Source of the DNA: Paracrocinitomix sp040880585
GTDB taxonomy: Bacteria; Bacteroidota; Bacteroidia; Flavobacteriales_D; Crocinitomicaceae
Length of the DNA: 64,000 nt
NCBI GenBank assembly: GCA_040880585.1
Contig: JBBDID010000003.1
Coordinates: forward strand, 62,001 to 126,000
Direction of reading: 5' to 3'
The translations under genes and the position numbers were made by a program. Position 1 is the first letter of the stretch. The number at the start of each line of letters is the position of its first letter. Shown in pieces: positions 18,953-28,387 of this stretch. The notes under the pieces were generated by a model, which saw only the letters and a program-made list of their open reading frames with translations, was not told the DNA's origin and ran no database searches.

Positions 18953-18961
18953 TAACGAGAG

Positions 18962-20323
18962 ATGAGAAATAGATTGGTGAAATCTGAATTTGCAAGGAAT
19001 GTAGCAACCCTCATGACGGGGACTGTCATTGCACAAATAATCCCACTCTTGTTTACACCGATTCTTACTCGTCTTTTTTCACCTGAAGAATTCGGTGTTT
19101 TTGCATTTTTCATGTCAGTTATAATCTTTCTTTCTGTCCTTGGTGCAGGTCGGTTTGAACAAGCAATTGTTTTGCCTAAAGAAGATCATGAGGCCATTAA
19201 TGTGCTGGCCCTGTCTTTTGGAATTCTTACATCATTCGTTGCTGTATTATTTGCTGTAGTTCTTTTATTTTATGATGCAATTGTTGATGTGTTGGGTGTT
19301 CCCAGTTTAAGGTCATGGCTTTGGTTTGTTCCGATTTGTGTTTTTTTAACGGTGTCGTACAGAATATTAACCTTTTGGAGTAATAGAAACAAACGTTTCA
19401 AAGGTACTTCTTCTGCCTATATAGGTCAGGCCACATCACGAGCAGCTACTCAAATTACCGGAGGGGTCTTAAAACATGGTGTTACACATGAATTTTCAGG
19501 GCTATCAAATTTTTTCATAAGAATATTTGATAAGGGTCATGTGGTCACTAATGGCATTACAAAAATTGGAGTTGGAAGTTTAATTTTGAGTTGGGGGACT
19601 GGATTTTTCATAGGTTCTCTGATACTTTTTTTTCCCTTGTTTAAACGAGACAGAAAACTCATAACAAAAATATCAAAGCGTGAGATGAAAGCACAGGCAC
19701 GTATATTTAAAAAATTTCCTTTGATAAATGCCTGGCATGCGCTAGGTGATGAATTGAAAAATGTAGGTGTTAATGCTGCGATTCTTTATGGTTTTGGAGG
19801 TGTTATTCTGGGGTATTACAGCATTACTTTTAGGATACTTCGTGCACCTTTAGGCGTGATTGGAAGCTCATTTGGGCAGGTATTTTATCAGAAAGCTGCA
19901 GAAATGCACGCAAATGGCAATGACATTTTACCATTAGTAAAAAATACAACGAAGAAACTGCTTATTATTGCTGTGCCTATATTTACAATATTAATAATTT
20001 TTGGACCGGATATATTTCAGTTTGTATTAGGAGAGAAATGGAGAGTGGCTGGAGTTTATGCACAGTACTTGGCTCCTTGGATAATGTTTGGGTTTATAGT
20101 ATCCCCAATCCAGCAAGTAGGCATAATTAAAAACAGGCAAGAGCAAATGCTTCTATTCTCTATACTGGGCAATGTAATTATTTTTGGGTCTATATTAATT
20201 GGAGCCTATTGGTTTGAAGACATATTACAAGGATTTTTGCTATTGTCGGTTTTGCAGTCAATTTATCTATGTTGGGTTTATATTTGGATTTTACGTATAG
20301 CGCAGAAGGCTCCGGCTAGATGA
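18962..20323 (+). CDS. Oligosaccharide flippase (Wzx-type)
   Basis: 453 residues with about twelve membrane helices and the polysaccharide-biosynthesis-family N-terminus (VATLMTGTVIAQIIPLLFTP, then LFSPEEFGVFAFF). Wzx proteins move lipid-linked glycan units across the inner membrane for polymerisation. It opens the plus-strand part of the locus and is followed by an acyltransferase and glycosyltransferases. Substrate specificity cannot be read from sequence. Confidence 0.88.
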   Translation: MRNRLVKSEFARNVATLMTGTVIAQIIPLLFTPILTRLFSPEEFGVFAFFMSVIIFLSVLGAGRFEQAIVLPKEDHEAINVLALSFGILTSFVAVLFAVVLLFYDAIVDVLGVPSLRSWLWFVPICVFLTVSYRILTFWSNRNKRFKGTSSAYIGQATSRAATQITGGVLKHGVTHEFSGLSNFFIRIFDKGHVVTNGITKIGVGSLILSWGTGFFIGSLILFFPLFKRDRKLITKISKREMKAQARIFKKFPLINAWHALGDELKNVGVNAAILYGFGGVILGYYSITFRILRAPLGVIGSSFGQVFYQKAAEMHANGNDILPLVKNTTKKLLIIAVPIFTILIIFGPDIFQFVLGEKWRVAGVYAQYLAPWIMFGFIVSPIQQVGIIKNRQEQMLLFSILGNVIIFGSILIGAYWFEDILQGFLLLSVLQSIYLCWVYIWILRIAQKAPAR

Positions 20324-20450
20324 TTAATACCAATGGCAATCGTACTCAGCAAAGTTGAAATTCTGAAATTTTATTGAAGATTCTTTGTTAGCTTTGTGAA
20401 AGTATCGGATATTTCAGCCAAATACTGTTTACCGAAAATACTTTGAGTAA

Positions 20451-21026
20451 ATGTTTAAATCTTTGATTCGAAAAATAAGGAGATACCATCTCAACAAAAA
20501 AAAGCCGAAGATGGTTGGGGGGTTTAAAACGGCAAATGGAAAGATTCTTAAAAGGGTTAGAATTAGTAACTCAACGTTTCTGGACGGTTTAGAAAATTTG
20601 GAAATTCAGGATAATGTTTTTATTGGTCATTTTAATTTTATTGAAGCGTCCAACGGCATTAAAATTGAAGAAGGTTGTCAAATTACCAACTATGTAACAA
20701 TAACATCTCATTCAAGTCACAATAGCATAAGGTATTACGGTAGGCATTATAGTGGTGAGATGAAAGGATATGTAGTTGGTAAGGTGTTAATTGGTAAATA
20801 TACATTTGTTGGCCCACATGTTACGATAATGCCAAATACGCGAATTGGAAAAGGTTCCATTGTTAGTGCTTATAGTTATGTTCAAGGAGAATTTCCTGAT
20901 TTTTCAATTATTGCTGGAAATCCGGCTAAAGTTATGGGTGATACGAGAGATAAAGACAAAGTTTTTTTAGAGAGACATCCCGAATTACAAGGTTTTTATA
21001 ATGAATGGGTTGAAATAGATGGGTGA
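20451..21026 (+). CDS. Hexapeptide-repeat acyltransferase
   Basis: 191 residues. The C-terminal two thirds form a left-handed beta-helix of isoleucine-rich hexapeptide turns (IKIEEGCQITNYVTITSHSS, IGKYTFVGPHVTIMPNTRIG), with the acceptor-site His in the TSHSSH and GPHVT turns and the usual closing SIIAGNPAKV. It is a WbbJ/maa-like O-acetyltransferase that would modify a sugar of the glycan. It ends inside the start of the next gene (8-base overlap), so it is co-translated with the first glycosyltransferase. Confidence 0.85.
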   Translation: MFKSLIRKIRRYHLNKKKPKMVGGFKTANGKILKRVRISNSTFLDGLENLEIQDNVFIGHFNFIEASNGIKIEEGCQITNYVTITSHSSHNSIRYYGRHYSGEMKGYVVGKVLIGKYTFVGPHVTIMPNTRIGKGSIVSAYSYVQGEFPDFSIIAGNPAKVMGDTRDKDKVFLERHPELQGFYNEWVEIDG

Positions 21027-22071
21027 AAAGCAAAGGAATACCAGAAGGTTATTGTTGGTTGGCCCCTCAACAGGTGCGGTTCATTTAGAGAATTATTATA
21101 ACTTAATTCAAGATTATTTTGATCAAATTCTTATAATTACAACTCATCCGATTGATTATTGCGACTTTGAAATAGTTGATTTTTCGTTTAAATCACCACT
21201 AAAAATAATATCCCAAATAAGGAGAATGCGTGCGATAATGAACGACTTCAATCCTGGTTTAATTCATGTTCATCAGGTTGGTACTGGTGGATATCTTGCA
21301 GCACAGGCGAACAAAAAAAAGTACCCTTTAGTTGTAACGGCTTGGGGAAGTGATGTTTTGTTACTTCCAAAACAAGGAGTTCTAAAAAAACATGTGGTTA
21401 AGAGGGTCTTAATGGACGCAACGATTATTACAGTTGACGCTAATTTTATGGCAGACACGATCCGAAATTTGGGTATCAAAAATGAGATTCAAGTAGCTAA
21501 TTTTGGTATTGTTTTGAAAGATATTGAAAATCCCGAAAAACAGAACATTATCTATTCAAACAGACTTCATAAAGACCTGTATAATATCGATCTGATTTTA
21601 AAGGGGTTTTCAAAATTTGTAAAATTACACCCGGATTGGAAATTGATAGTAGCGGCTAAAGGGTCAAATACTGAGAAATTAAAGCAAATCGCACAAAATC
21701 TTCTTTCAAAAGATCAGTACGAATTTATCGGTTTTGTAGATCAGGACACTAATTTAAAAATGTATCAAAAAGCTAAAATTTGGGTCTCTGTACCAGACAG
21801 TGATGGAACTGCCATTAGTTTGCTGGAAGCTATGGGTTACGGATGTATTCCTGTAACTTCAGATTTACCGGCAAACAGGGAGTGGATAAACGACAATGAG
21901 AACGGAATAATAGTAAAAAACGATTTGTCTGAAGCCTTAGAAAAGGCTTTGCAGCTTGATCACGATCAGCTTGCAAAATATAACGAGTCTCTTGTTAAAA
22001 ATAAAGCGACTAAAAAAGTGAATAGGGAAATTTTCGTAGAAATATATAATAAGATTTTAGAAAGGTGTTAA
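21019..22071 (+). CDS. Glycosyltransferase, GT4-like (GT-B fold)
   Basis: 350 residues. The N-terminal domain starts RRLLLVGPSTGAVHLEN. The C-terminal domain carries the nucleotide-sugar site of family 4 enzymes, DGTAISLLEAMGYGCIPV, with the Glu of the E-x7-E motif. VHQVGTGGYLAA in the first domain fits the acceptor side. It transfers a sugar onto the growing lipid-linked unit in the cytosol; donor and acceptor are unknown. It overlaps both neighbours (8 and 7 bases). Confidence 0.88.
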   Translation: MGEKQRNTRRLLLVGPSTGAVHLENYYNLIQDYFDQILIITTHPIDYCDFEIVDFSFKSPLKIISQIRRMRAIMNDFNPGLIHVHQVGTGGYLAAQANKKKYPLVVTAWGSDVLLLPKQGVLKKHVVKRVLMDATIITVDANFMADTIRNLGIKNEIQVANFGIVLKDIENPEKQNIIYSNRLHKDLYNIDLILKGFSKFVKLHPDWKLIVAAKGSNTEKLKQIAQNLLSKDQYEFIGFVDQDTNLKMYQKAKIWVSVPDSDGTAISLLEAMGYGCIPVTSDLPANREWINDNENGIIVKNDLSEALEKALQLDHDQLAKYNESLVKNKATKKVNREIFVEIYNKILERC

Positions 22072-23174
22072 AAGTTTGTCACATATCAACAGTACATAGA
22101 GTTTTTGATACAAGGATATTTCACAAAGAATGTGTGACACTTGCTAAAGAGGGCATTGATGTTAATTTGGTTATTTCACATGATAAGAACGAAGTTGTTG
22201 AGGGTGTTAATATTGTTGCTCTCTCACAACGTAAAAATAGGTTATATAGAGTAGTAATTAAAACAACCGCAGCGTTTTTTAAAGCATTAAAGACCAAATC
22301 TAAGATATTTCATCTACACGATCCCGAATTAATATTTATTGGTTTTTTACTCAGGATTTTAGGAAAGAAAGTGGTTTATGATATGCATGAATTAGTGTAT
22401 TTTCAAATTAGAGATAAAGAATGGTTGGGGCTTAAATGGATGAGAAATGTTGCTGCGAAAATTTATCGCTTTTTTGAATCGGTAGGGGTTCGTGTTTTTG
22501 ATAAAATAGTGCTTGCTGAAGACGGCTACAAATCATATTTTGTAAAAAACTACCCTAAGCGTTTAAATAAGATAGTTTATGTTCGGAACTATCCGCGTTT
22601 TGATCAGATTAGAAAGGGTTTTGAAAGCAAACAAGTGAATGATAAATTGGTTCTGATTTACGCAGGTGGCCTCACTAAAATACGTGGAATCAAAGAGGTT
22701 TGTGATGCAGTTAAAGATTTATCTGATGTTGAGCTGAAGCTCATGGGTACTTGGCAAGACGAGGAGTATAAAATAAGTTGTTTAAAAAACAATAAGAATG
22801 TTAAAGATTTTGGATTGCTTCCATTACCTGAGGTTTATAAAAAGATTCACCAGGCCGATATCGGATTGTCAACATTGTATCCCGTTCAGAACTACCTGAC
22901 CAGTTTGCCCGTAAAATCTTTTGAATATATGGCTTGTGCAGTTCCCATATTGATGTCCGATTTTCCGTTTTGGAAATCTACTTATAAAGAATGTGCTGTG
23001 TTCGTAGATCCCACATCAGTTGATGAAATTAAGGAAAAAGTAATATGGTGTAAAAAAAATAGAGAACAATTAAAAAGATTGGGAGAAAATGGTTATCAAA
23101 TAGGTAAAAAAAAATATAGGTGGGTAAGCGAATTAAATCAACTTGTTGAAGTTTATAAACAAATTACTGATTAA
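22065..23174 (+). CDS. Glycosyltransferase, GT4-like
   Basis: 369 residues from a GTG start that overlaps the previous stop by 7 bases. Motifs: ISTVHRVFDTRIFHKEC at the N-terminus, KVVYDMHELVYFQ for the first domain, LIYAGGLTKIRGIKEV at the domain boundary and LPVKSFEYMACAVPIL for the donor site. It is a GT-B enzyme of the same broad family as its neighbour, adding another sugar in the same pathway. The linkage is unknown. Confidence 0.87.
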   Translation: MLKVCHISTVHRVFDTRIFHKECVTLAKEGIDVNLVISHDKNEVVEGVNIVALSQRKNRLYRVVIKTTAAFFKALKTKSKIFHLHDPELIFIGFLLRILGKKVVYDMHELVYFQIRDKEWLGLKWMRNVAAKIYRFFESVGVRVFDKIVLAEDGYKSYFVKNYPKRLNKIVYVRNYPRFDQIRKGFESKQVNDKLVLIYAGGLTKIRGIKEVCDAVKDLSDVELKLMGTWQDEEYKISCLKNNKNVKDFGLLPLPEVYKKIHQADIGLSTLYPVQNYLTSLPVKSFEYMACAVPILMSDFPFWKSTYKECAVFVDPTSVDEIKEKVIWCKKNREQLKRLGENGYQIGKKKYRWVSELNQLVEVYKQITD

Positions 23175-23221
23175 TTTAAGATAGTCTTTATTTAAATCAA
23201 GTTGATTACAGTAGAGATCAA

Positions 23222-24541
23222 CTAAGTTTCTGACTTATTTTTCACATTCATAGAATTCAAATAGAAGCCAATCACAATACCATATAAAACCATCAATGTT
23301 TGATGAAAGAAAGGATTATTTGCCAAACTGGACATTATGAGTACTATGGTATACAAAAAAGCAATCAGAGCAAAAGGCTGATTGAGTTTTCTAACAGTAG
23401 CATAGATCACATAGCTAAATATCAATAAATGGATTAATAAACCAATAAATCCATATCTCCACAATACAAGCATATAATCGCTTTCAGCATATAGTTTATT
23501 GTCATAAAAGAATTCTTTATTAGGACCATGTCCAAATACAGGTTTATCTTTGATCATCTCCCATAACAATGACCATATTACGATTCTTTGTTGTAATGAG
23601 TTTGATTTTATAGCACTACCATCAAATAAGGTTTCAAGGTATAGAGGTTGGTTAAGTTCAGCATTCTCTAATGAATCCGACACTTCGGAATCCATATCTC
23701 CATTCTGAACTATTGGTTCGGAATCATCTGAGAAAACAGAGGCTTCGATTATTGCAGAGGACAAAACAAAACAACCGGCACTGACACCAAGTACTAATAG
23801 AATTTTTTTCAATTCTTTTCTTATGATTGGAACCATGTAGGCAACCAACGTTACTGCCAGTGCTACAAGCTCTGTCCTTGACTGACATAAAAAAACCATT
23901 AAAATAGCAATTGAGAAGAAAATAAGCTCCCTGATCTTTAGTCTTTCACCGTATTTAGGAATAAAAATAATACTGAAAAACATGAACGTAATAGCATTGT
24001 AATTGGGGTTACATAAAAACCCTAATAGCCTTTTATCTGTAGGATGCCCCATTGAATCCAACCCAAATTCACTAACGCGCTTACCAGCTTGATAGTAGTT
24101 CTCCAGTAAATCGTTAAAATAAAAAAGATCATAGTAATGGATCATGTTGAATATAACCAGGACAACAAAGGCAGGTTTAATCCACTTCTTAATAAACTTC
24201 TTACCATTTATTAAGGTAAACAGGCCAATAATGATTAGAAATTTAAGTAGTTTATATATCTCGAAATAATCCCGAACTTCAAAAAACCTACTATTAACGA
24301 ATATTGTTATCAGCACATAAAATGCGTAACCTAATATAATGTAAAATAGACGCTTGCTTTGATATGCTTTCCGGTTAATCCATACTACTATACCTAATAT
24401 GACAATAATTATATCAACAACCTCAAAGCCTGGAATACCTGGTTTAAGTTTGATAAATGGCAAAAACAAGACCGTAAGAAAAACGATACCTGCCAGTATA
24501 TTTATTGTTTTTGTATTGACTAAACTTGAAATGCCTTTCAT
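23222..24541 (-). CDS. O-antigen polymerase/ligase-type membrane protein (minus strand)
   Basis: 439 residues with about ten to twelve membrane helices and one large polar loop (about 255-330). The loop ends in FGHGPNKEF followed by SDYMLVLWRYGFIGLL, the pattern of Wzy/WaaL-family proteins. It would polymerise glycan repeats or ligate glycan to lipid A in the periplasm. It is the only minus-strand gene between 18962 and 30196 and has its own -7 element. With 24714-25961 it makes two proteins of this class. Confidence 0.78.
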   Translation of the reverse strand: MKGISSLVNTKTINILAGIVFLTVLFLPFIKLKPGIPGFEVVDIIIVILGIVVWINRKAYQSKRLFYIILGYAFYVLITIFVNSRFFEVRDYFEIYKLLKFLIIIGLFTLINGKKFIKKWIKPAFVVLVIFNMIHYYDLFYFNDLLENYYQAGKRVSEFGLDSMGHPTDKRLLGFLCNPNYNAITFMFFSIIFIPKYGERLKIRELIFFSIAILMVFLCQSRTELVALAVTLVAYMVPIIRKELKKILLVLGVSAGCFVLSSAIIEASVFSDDSEPIVQNGDMDSEVSDSLENAELNQPLYLETLFDGSAIKSNSLQQRIVIWSLLWEMIKDKPVFGHGPNKEFFYDNKLYAESDYMLVLWRYGFIGLLIHLLIFSYVIYATVRKLNQPFALIAFLYTIVLIMSSLANNPFFHQTLMVLYGIVIGFYLNSMNVKNKSET

Positions 24542-24562
24542 AAAATGGGTACGGTAGTGCTA

Positions 24563-24570
24563 CAAAGTTA
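24563..24570 (-). promoter_or_regulatory. Bacteroidota -7 promoter element
   Basis: The minus strand reads TAACTTTG, a full TAnnTTTG match, 21 bases before the start of the minus-strand O-antigen polymerase-type gene. Confidence 0.5.
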
Positions 24571-24680
24571 ATGGAAAGCTACGCTATTCACTGGATTTTT
24601 TTGATTGATTTATGATTATTTATAAAAGAATAATTGTTGAGTAGTATAAAAATTTCATTATTCTTTAAGTGAATTTAGCT

Positions 24681-24688
24681 TAGTTTTG
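24681..24688 (+). promoter_or_regulatory. Bacteroidota -7 promoter element
   Basis: TAGTTTTG, a full TAnnTTTG match, 25 bases before the TTG start of the Wzy_C-type gene. Together with the minus-strand element at 24563 it makes this a divergent promoter region. Confidence 0.5.
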
Positions 24689-24713
24689 TATTAATATCAC
24701 TGAATTTGAAGGA

Positions 24714-25961
24714 TTGAAAAATAGTGTAGATATAAAAAGAAGCCTTAACTATTTGTCGGCACTATTATTTACTGTAGCACTTTGTTTACTATTGGTAGCG
24801 CCTGTGTATAACCCGATTACACTTTCGGCGTGGGTACTCATAACTATTATACTGGCAGTAGTAAATAAGGGGCGAATTCGGTTTAAGTGGTTATACATTT
24901 GGCCGATTCTACTATATGGAATTTATGCTTTAGGGCTACTTTGGACACAAAACATGGATGATGGTAGTTTTGACCTGGAAGTCAAAATGAGCTTGGCAAT
25001 ACTTCCATTCTTCTTTATGCTTACAGACTACAGTAAGCAGCAGTTGAAAATTATCATCATTTCGTTTCTCTTTTGTTTGATAGGCTATTTATTGTATCTG
25101 TTTTTTATAGGCTTTCAAACCGGATTCTCACAAAACAACTTTTCACCTCTTTTCTATACAAATTTCACACCGGATATACATCCTGCTTATTTAGGTTTCT
25201 ATATTAATATCTCTGCAATTATTTTAATAGTCGATTACATAAGAGATGATTTGAAATTATTTAAAAGGAAATGGATCAATCCTTTATTATTTCTGTTTCT
25301 GGGGCTGGTAAGCATTTTTGTTTTATCAAAAATTGGAATTATTACAACATTTGTTTTGGGGTTGATATTGTTGGGGTACTGGATTAAAATAAGAAAGAAA
25401 TGGTTGGCTATCTCCGTATTTTTTTTGTTTGCAGGTATTGTTACATTCACCTATTTAAAATCTGAATATATTCAAACTCGTGTATCCGAATTTGTAGAAG
25501 GGGTAGGAGATGGACCGGATGATAATTATCTATATTCTACTTCTTTGAGGGTTAAAATATGGCAAGTCGCCTGGGAGAAATATGCTGAAGCGCCGGTAAT
25601 TGGTTACGGAACAGGAGATGTTGGGGATGTATTACAGGCTATCTATGTGGAAAGAGAGATAAAAAGGGCTCCTGACCTACATCTAAATGCTCATAATCAA
25701 TTTTTACAAACAGCATTAGGTATTGGTATAACGGGAATTGTCGTACTGATGATAATGCTCATACACCCAATAATTAGGTTTAAAGCAAATCATGGATATG
25801 GTGCCGGCTTATCGATTATTACTTTCTTGTTTTTTATGACAGAGTCAGTTCTGGAAACGCAAGCTGGTGTAGTTGGGTTTATTTGTTTTTACTGCCTGTT
25901 AAATGGTGTTCTCGAGAATAATATGAATTCGAAGCATAAATTGAATAAAGAATATGAATGA
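24714..25961 (+). CDS. O-antigen ligase/polymerase (Wzy_C-type) membrane protein
   Basis: 415 residues with about ten membrane helices. The periplasmic loop holds the family pattern: GYGTGDVGDVL, then LNAHNQFLQTALGIGITG, where the HNxxL...G element is the Wzy_C signature. It is a candidate glycan polymerase or lipid A-core ligase. The TTG start is chosen because the first membrane helix begins at once and the nearest in-frame ATG would delete it. It heads a run of plus-strand genes to 30196. Confidence 0.82.
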   Translation: MKNSVDIKRSLNYLSALLFTVALCLLLVAPVYNPITLSAWVLITIILAVVNKGRIRFKWLYIWPILLYGIYALGLLWTQNMDDGSFDLEVKMSLAILPFFFMLTDYSKQQLKIIIISFLFCLIGYLLYLFFIGFQTGFSQNNFSPLFYTNFTPDIHPAYLGFYINISAIILIVDYIRDDLKLFKRKWINPLLFLFLGLVSIFVLSKIGIITTFVLGLILLGYWIKIRKKWLAISVFFLFAGIVTFTYLKSEYIQTRVSEFVEGVGDGPDDNYLYSTSLRVKIWQVAWEKYAEAPVIGYGTGDVGDVLQAIYVEREIKRAPDLHLNAHNQFLQTALGIGITGIVVLMIMLIHPIIRFKANHGYGAGLSIITFLFFMTESVLETQAGVVGFICFYCLLNGVLENNMNSKHKLNKEYE

Positions 25962-26057
25962 ATCAGGCATATAGAATTGTACTGAAATGTGTTTAATTTT
26001 GAAAACATTATTCTTTTCTTTGTAATATCCAACAACATCTGTTGGCCAATATTTAAA

Positions 26058-27095
26058 ATGGATAAAAATTCTTTTGTATCAATAATAATTCCCTGCAGAA
26101 ATGAAGAAGCATTCATTTACAAAGTGCTTGAAAACATAAAAGAGCAGGATTATTCAAATGATAATTTGGAAATTTTATTGGCTGATGGAATGAGTAATGA
26201 TGATACCATCAGTGAAATAAATCGCTTTATTGAGGATAATGCAGATATGGATATTACCATATTGAAAAATGAAATGAAGGTTGTTCCTCATGGTCTTAAT
26301 GATTGTTTAAAAAGAGTGAAAGGGGATGTGATTGTGAGAATGGATGCGCATTCAGTATATCCCAAAAATTACGTTTCCAGATTAGTTGAAGTACTAAATA
26401 AAAAACCAGATGCCTGGAATGTTGGAGGTTATTGGGACACACAGCCGGGTGATGAAACATCTCAAGCTCAAGCAATTGTTCATGCAACTTCGCACAAAGC
26501 AGGTATTGGTAATGCGCAGTACCGGTTGAAAGGAAATAAAATATTAAAAGTCGATACGGTTCCCTTTGGTTGTTTTCCAAAAAAAGTATTTGATGAAATT
26601 GGCAATTTTGATGAAGATCTCATAAGAAATCAGGATGATGAATTTAACGCCAGAATTATACAAAATGGCGGTAAAATCTATCTGATTCCGGATCTAAAAA
26701 TCAAGTATTTTGCAAGGCCAACCTTTTCTAAAATGGTAAAGATGTTCTTTCAATATGGGTATTTTAAACCACTTGTAAATAAAAAACTGGGTTCAGCTGC
26801 TACTTTGAGACAATTTGCTCCACCAATTCTGGTGTTGTGTATTGCTCTTGGTTGGTTGCCTGCATTATTATGGCCTGCTTTTATTTTTATTTACATAGGA
26901 GGTATAGCCCTGTACTTAGCTTTGTTGTTAATAATCGCATTGACGATTAAAACTAATTTTAAAGTAAAGTTGTTGTCGTTTATCGCCTTTGTTATAATTC
27001 ATTTCAGTTATGGTTGGGGATATTTAAGAGGGCTAATTGATTTTATGCTTTTGAGTAAAGAGAGAAATAAAACGATTATTGATACTTCTAGATAG
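26058..27095 (+). CDS. Glycosyltransferase family 2 with C-terminal membrane helices
   Basis: 345 residues from the ATG at 26058. A GTG at 25989 would add 23 poorly conserved residues before the fold. The GT-A domain begins FVSIIIPCRNEEAFIYKVLE, with DGMSNDDT and a DxD-like RMDAHS metal site, then a later QDDEFNARI motif. Three hydrophobic helices lie near the C-terminus (about 260-330). The pattern resembles ExoA-type enzymes that extend exopolysaccharide at the inner membrane. Confidence 0.86.
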   Translation: MDKNSFVSIIIPCRNEEAFIYKVLENIKEQDYSNDNLEILLADGMSNDDTISEINRFIEDNADMDITILKNEMKVVPHGLNDCLKRVKGDVIVRMDAHSVYPKNYVSRLVEVLNKKPDAWNVGGYWDTQPGDETSQAQAIVHATSHKAGIGNAQYRLKGNKILKVDTVPFGCFPKKVFDEIGNFDEDLIRNQDDEFNARIIQNGGKIYLIPDLKIKYFARPTFSKMVKMFFQYGYFKPLVNKKLGSAATLRQFAPPILVLCIALGWLPALLWPAFIFIYIGGIALYLALLLIIALTIKTNFKVKLLSFIAFVIIHFSYGWGYLRGLIDFMLLSKERNKTIIDTSR

Positions 27096-27278
27096 ATGGA
27101 AAAATTAAATTGAGTTTTACCACTAATGATTTTCATAACTTAAGTTCAGGGGATACCTTTAGTAGATATAACCTGACAAGACATAAATGAAAAGCTAATT
27201 ACTTCATTAAAATAACTAACTTTAAGCTGAGGTTCGGTATTTTGCTATATGAATCGCTGATATCTCAAAGATGTAATT

Positions 27279-28178
27279 ATGAATTTTAAATATAAATGTC
27301 TGCTTCAACAATTTTTTTCCAATGTACCAAAAGGAGTGTCTTTGAATTATTTTTTTCAAAAGAGGATTACAAAATCAATGCCTCCAAGTAATAAAAAGTT
27401 CTTACATAAGGTAAATACCGCTTATAATCATTATCAAAAATTTCAGAAATATAACCAGCTAAAAACTAACAATCACAAATATTATGAATTTGGCGCCGGA
27501 TGGAATTTAACGATACCATTAGCAATATCACACTTGAGTTTTGAAGTGAGCTGTGTTGATATTAAAAAGCTAATAATTCCTGAATTGGTAAATGATACAC
27601 TGAAAAAATTTCAATTAAATAAGAACGAATTACCTTTTTCTATAAATAAAGAAATTAAATTAGGTGATAATAATAAGATTATTAAAACTTTGGCTGATGA
27701 TTATCAGTTAGATTATTTCGCGCCAAAAGACGCTAGAAATACGGGCTTTGATGAAAATTATTTCGACTTTATGTCTTCTTCTGTTACTTTAGAACACATT
27801 CCAAAAGAAGATATAAGATTAATATTGAAAGAATGTTATAGGATTCTCAATAAAGGCGGGATATTATCCGTGACAATAGACTACCAGGATCACTGGTCGT
27901 ACTTTGATAAAACCATTTCAATCTACAATTACTTAAAATACTCTGATCGGGCGTGGAAAAAATATAATCCGTCACTACATTATCAGAACAGATTAAGACA
28001 TTCAGATTATTTAGAATTAATTTCAGAAACGGATTTTTCGATTGTAGAGGAAGTACGACGGCAGCCAACTGAGGCTGATAAGAATGTATTGAAAAGCCTA
28101 AAAATTTCCGAAAAATACCAGAAATATGATTTTGACGATTTAGCTATTAGAGGGTGTGAAATTGTATTGATGAAATAA
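27279..28178 (+). CDS. SAM-dependent methyltransferase, polysaccharide locus
   Basis: 299 residues. Motif I is YEFGAGWNLTIPLA, strand 2 ends in CVDIKK, motif IV is FDFMSSSVTLEHIP and motif VI is YRILNKGGILSVTIDY. The N-terminal 60 residues are basic and may bind the membrane or acceptor. It probably methylates a sugar or caps the chain, but the substrate is inferred only from position between glycosyl- and aminotransferase genes. It is very AT-rich, like the rest of the locus. Confidence 0.75.
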   Translation: MNFKYKCLLQQFFSNVPKGVSLNYFFQKRITKSMPPSNKKFLHKVNTAYNHYQKFQKYNQLKTNNHKYYEFGAGWNLTIPLAISHLSFEVSCVDIKKLIIPELVNDTLKKFQLNKNELPFSINKEIKLGDNNKIIKTLADDYQLDYFAPKDARNTGFDENYFDFMSSSVTLEHIPKEDIRLILKECYRILNKGGILSVTIDYQDHWSYFDKTISIYNYLKYSDRAWKKYNPSLHYQNRLRHSDYLELISETDFSIVEEVRRQPTEADKNVLKSLKISEKYQKYDFDDLAIRGCEIVLMK

Positions 28179-28362
28179 GGACTTTTATTTTCATACTAAA
28201 GAGGTGATTATAGAAGCTACAGTATGATTAGTTACGTTTATTCCAACTCCAATATTGCGCCTCTAACACTTAAAACCTAAAAATTATGAAGGGGAAGTGT
28301 TGCTCTCCTCAAAAAACTCAAATTAATGCAGAATTTGTTGTTTTAAGTTTACCAAATTCGGT

Positions 28363-28370
28363 TAATTTTG
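28363..28370 (+). promoter_or_regulatory. Bacteroidota -7 promoter element of the aminotransferase gene
   Basis: TAATTTTG, a full TAnnTTTG match, 17 bases before the ATG at 28388. A TTG lies 22 bases upstream (28338-28340) as a weak -33. Its position inside the longer ORF argues that the ATG at 28286 is not the main start. Confidence 0.55.
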
Positions 28371-28387
28371 AAAAAGAAAAAAACCAA

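Noticed and set aside
28286..28387. N-terminal extension of the sugar aminotransferase
   Set aside because: A full -7 promoter element at 28363 and the family start both favour the ATG at 28388.
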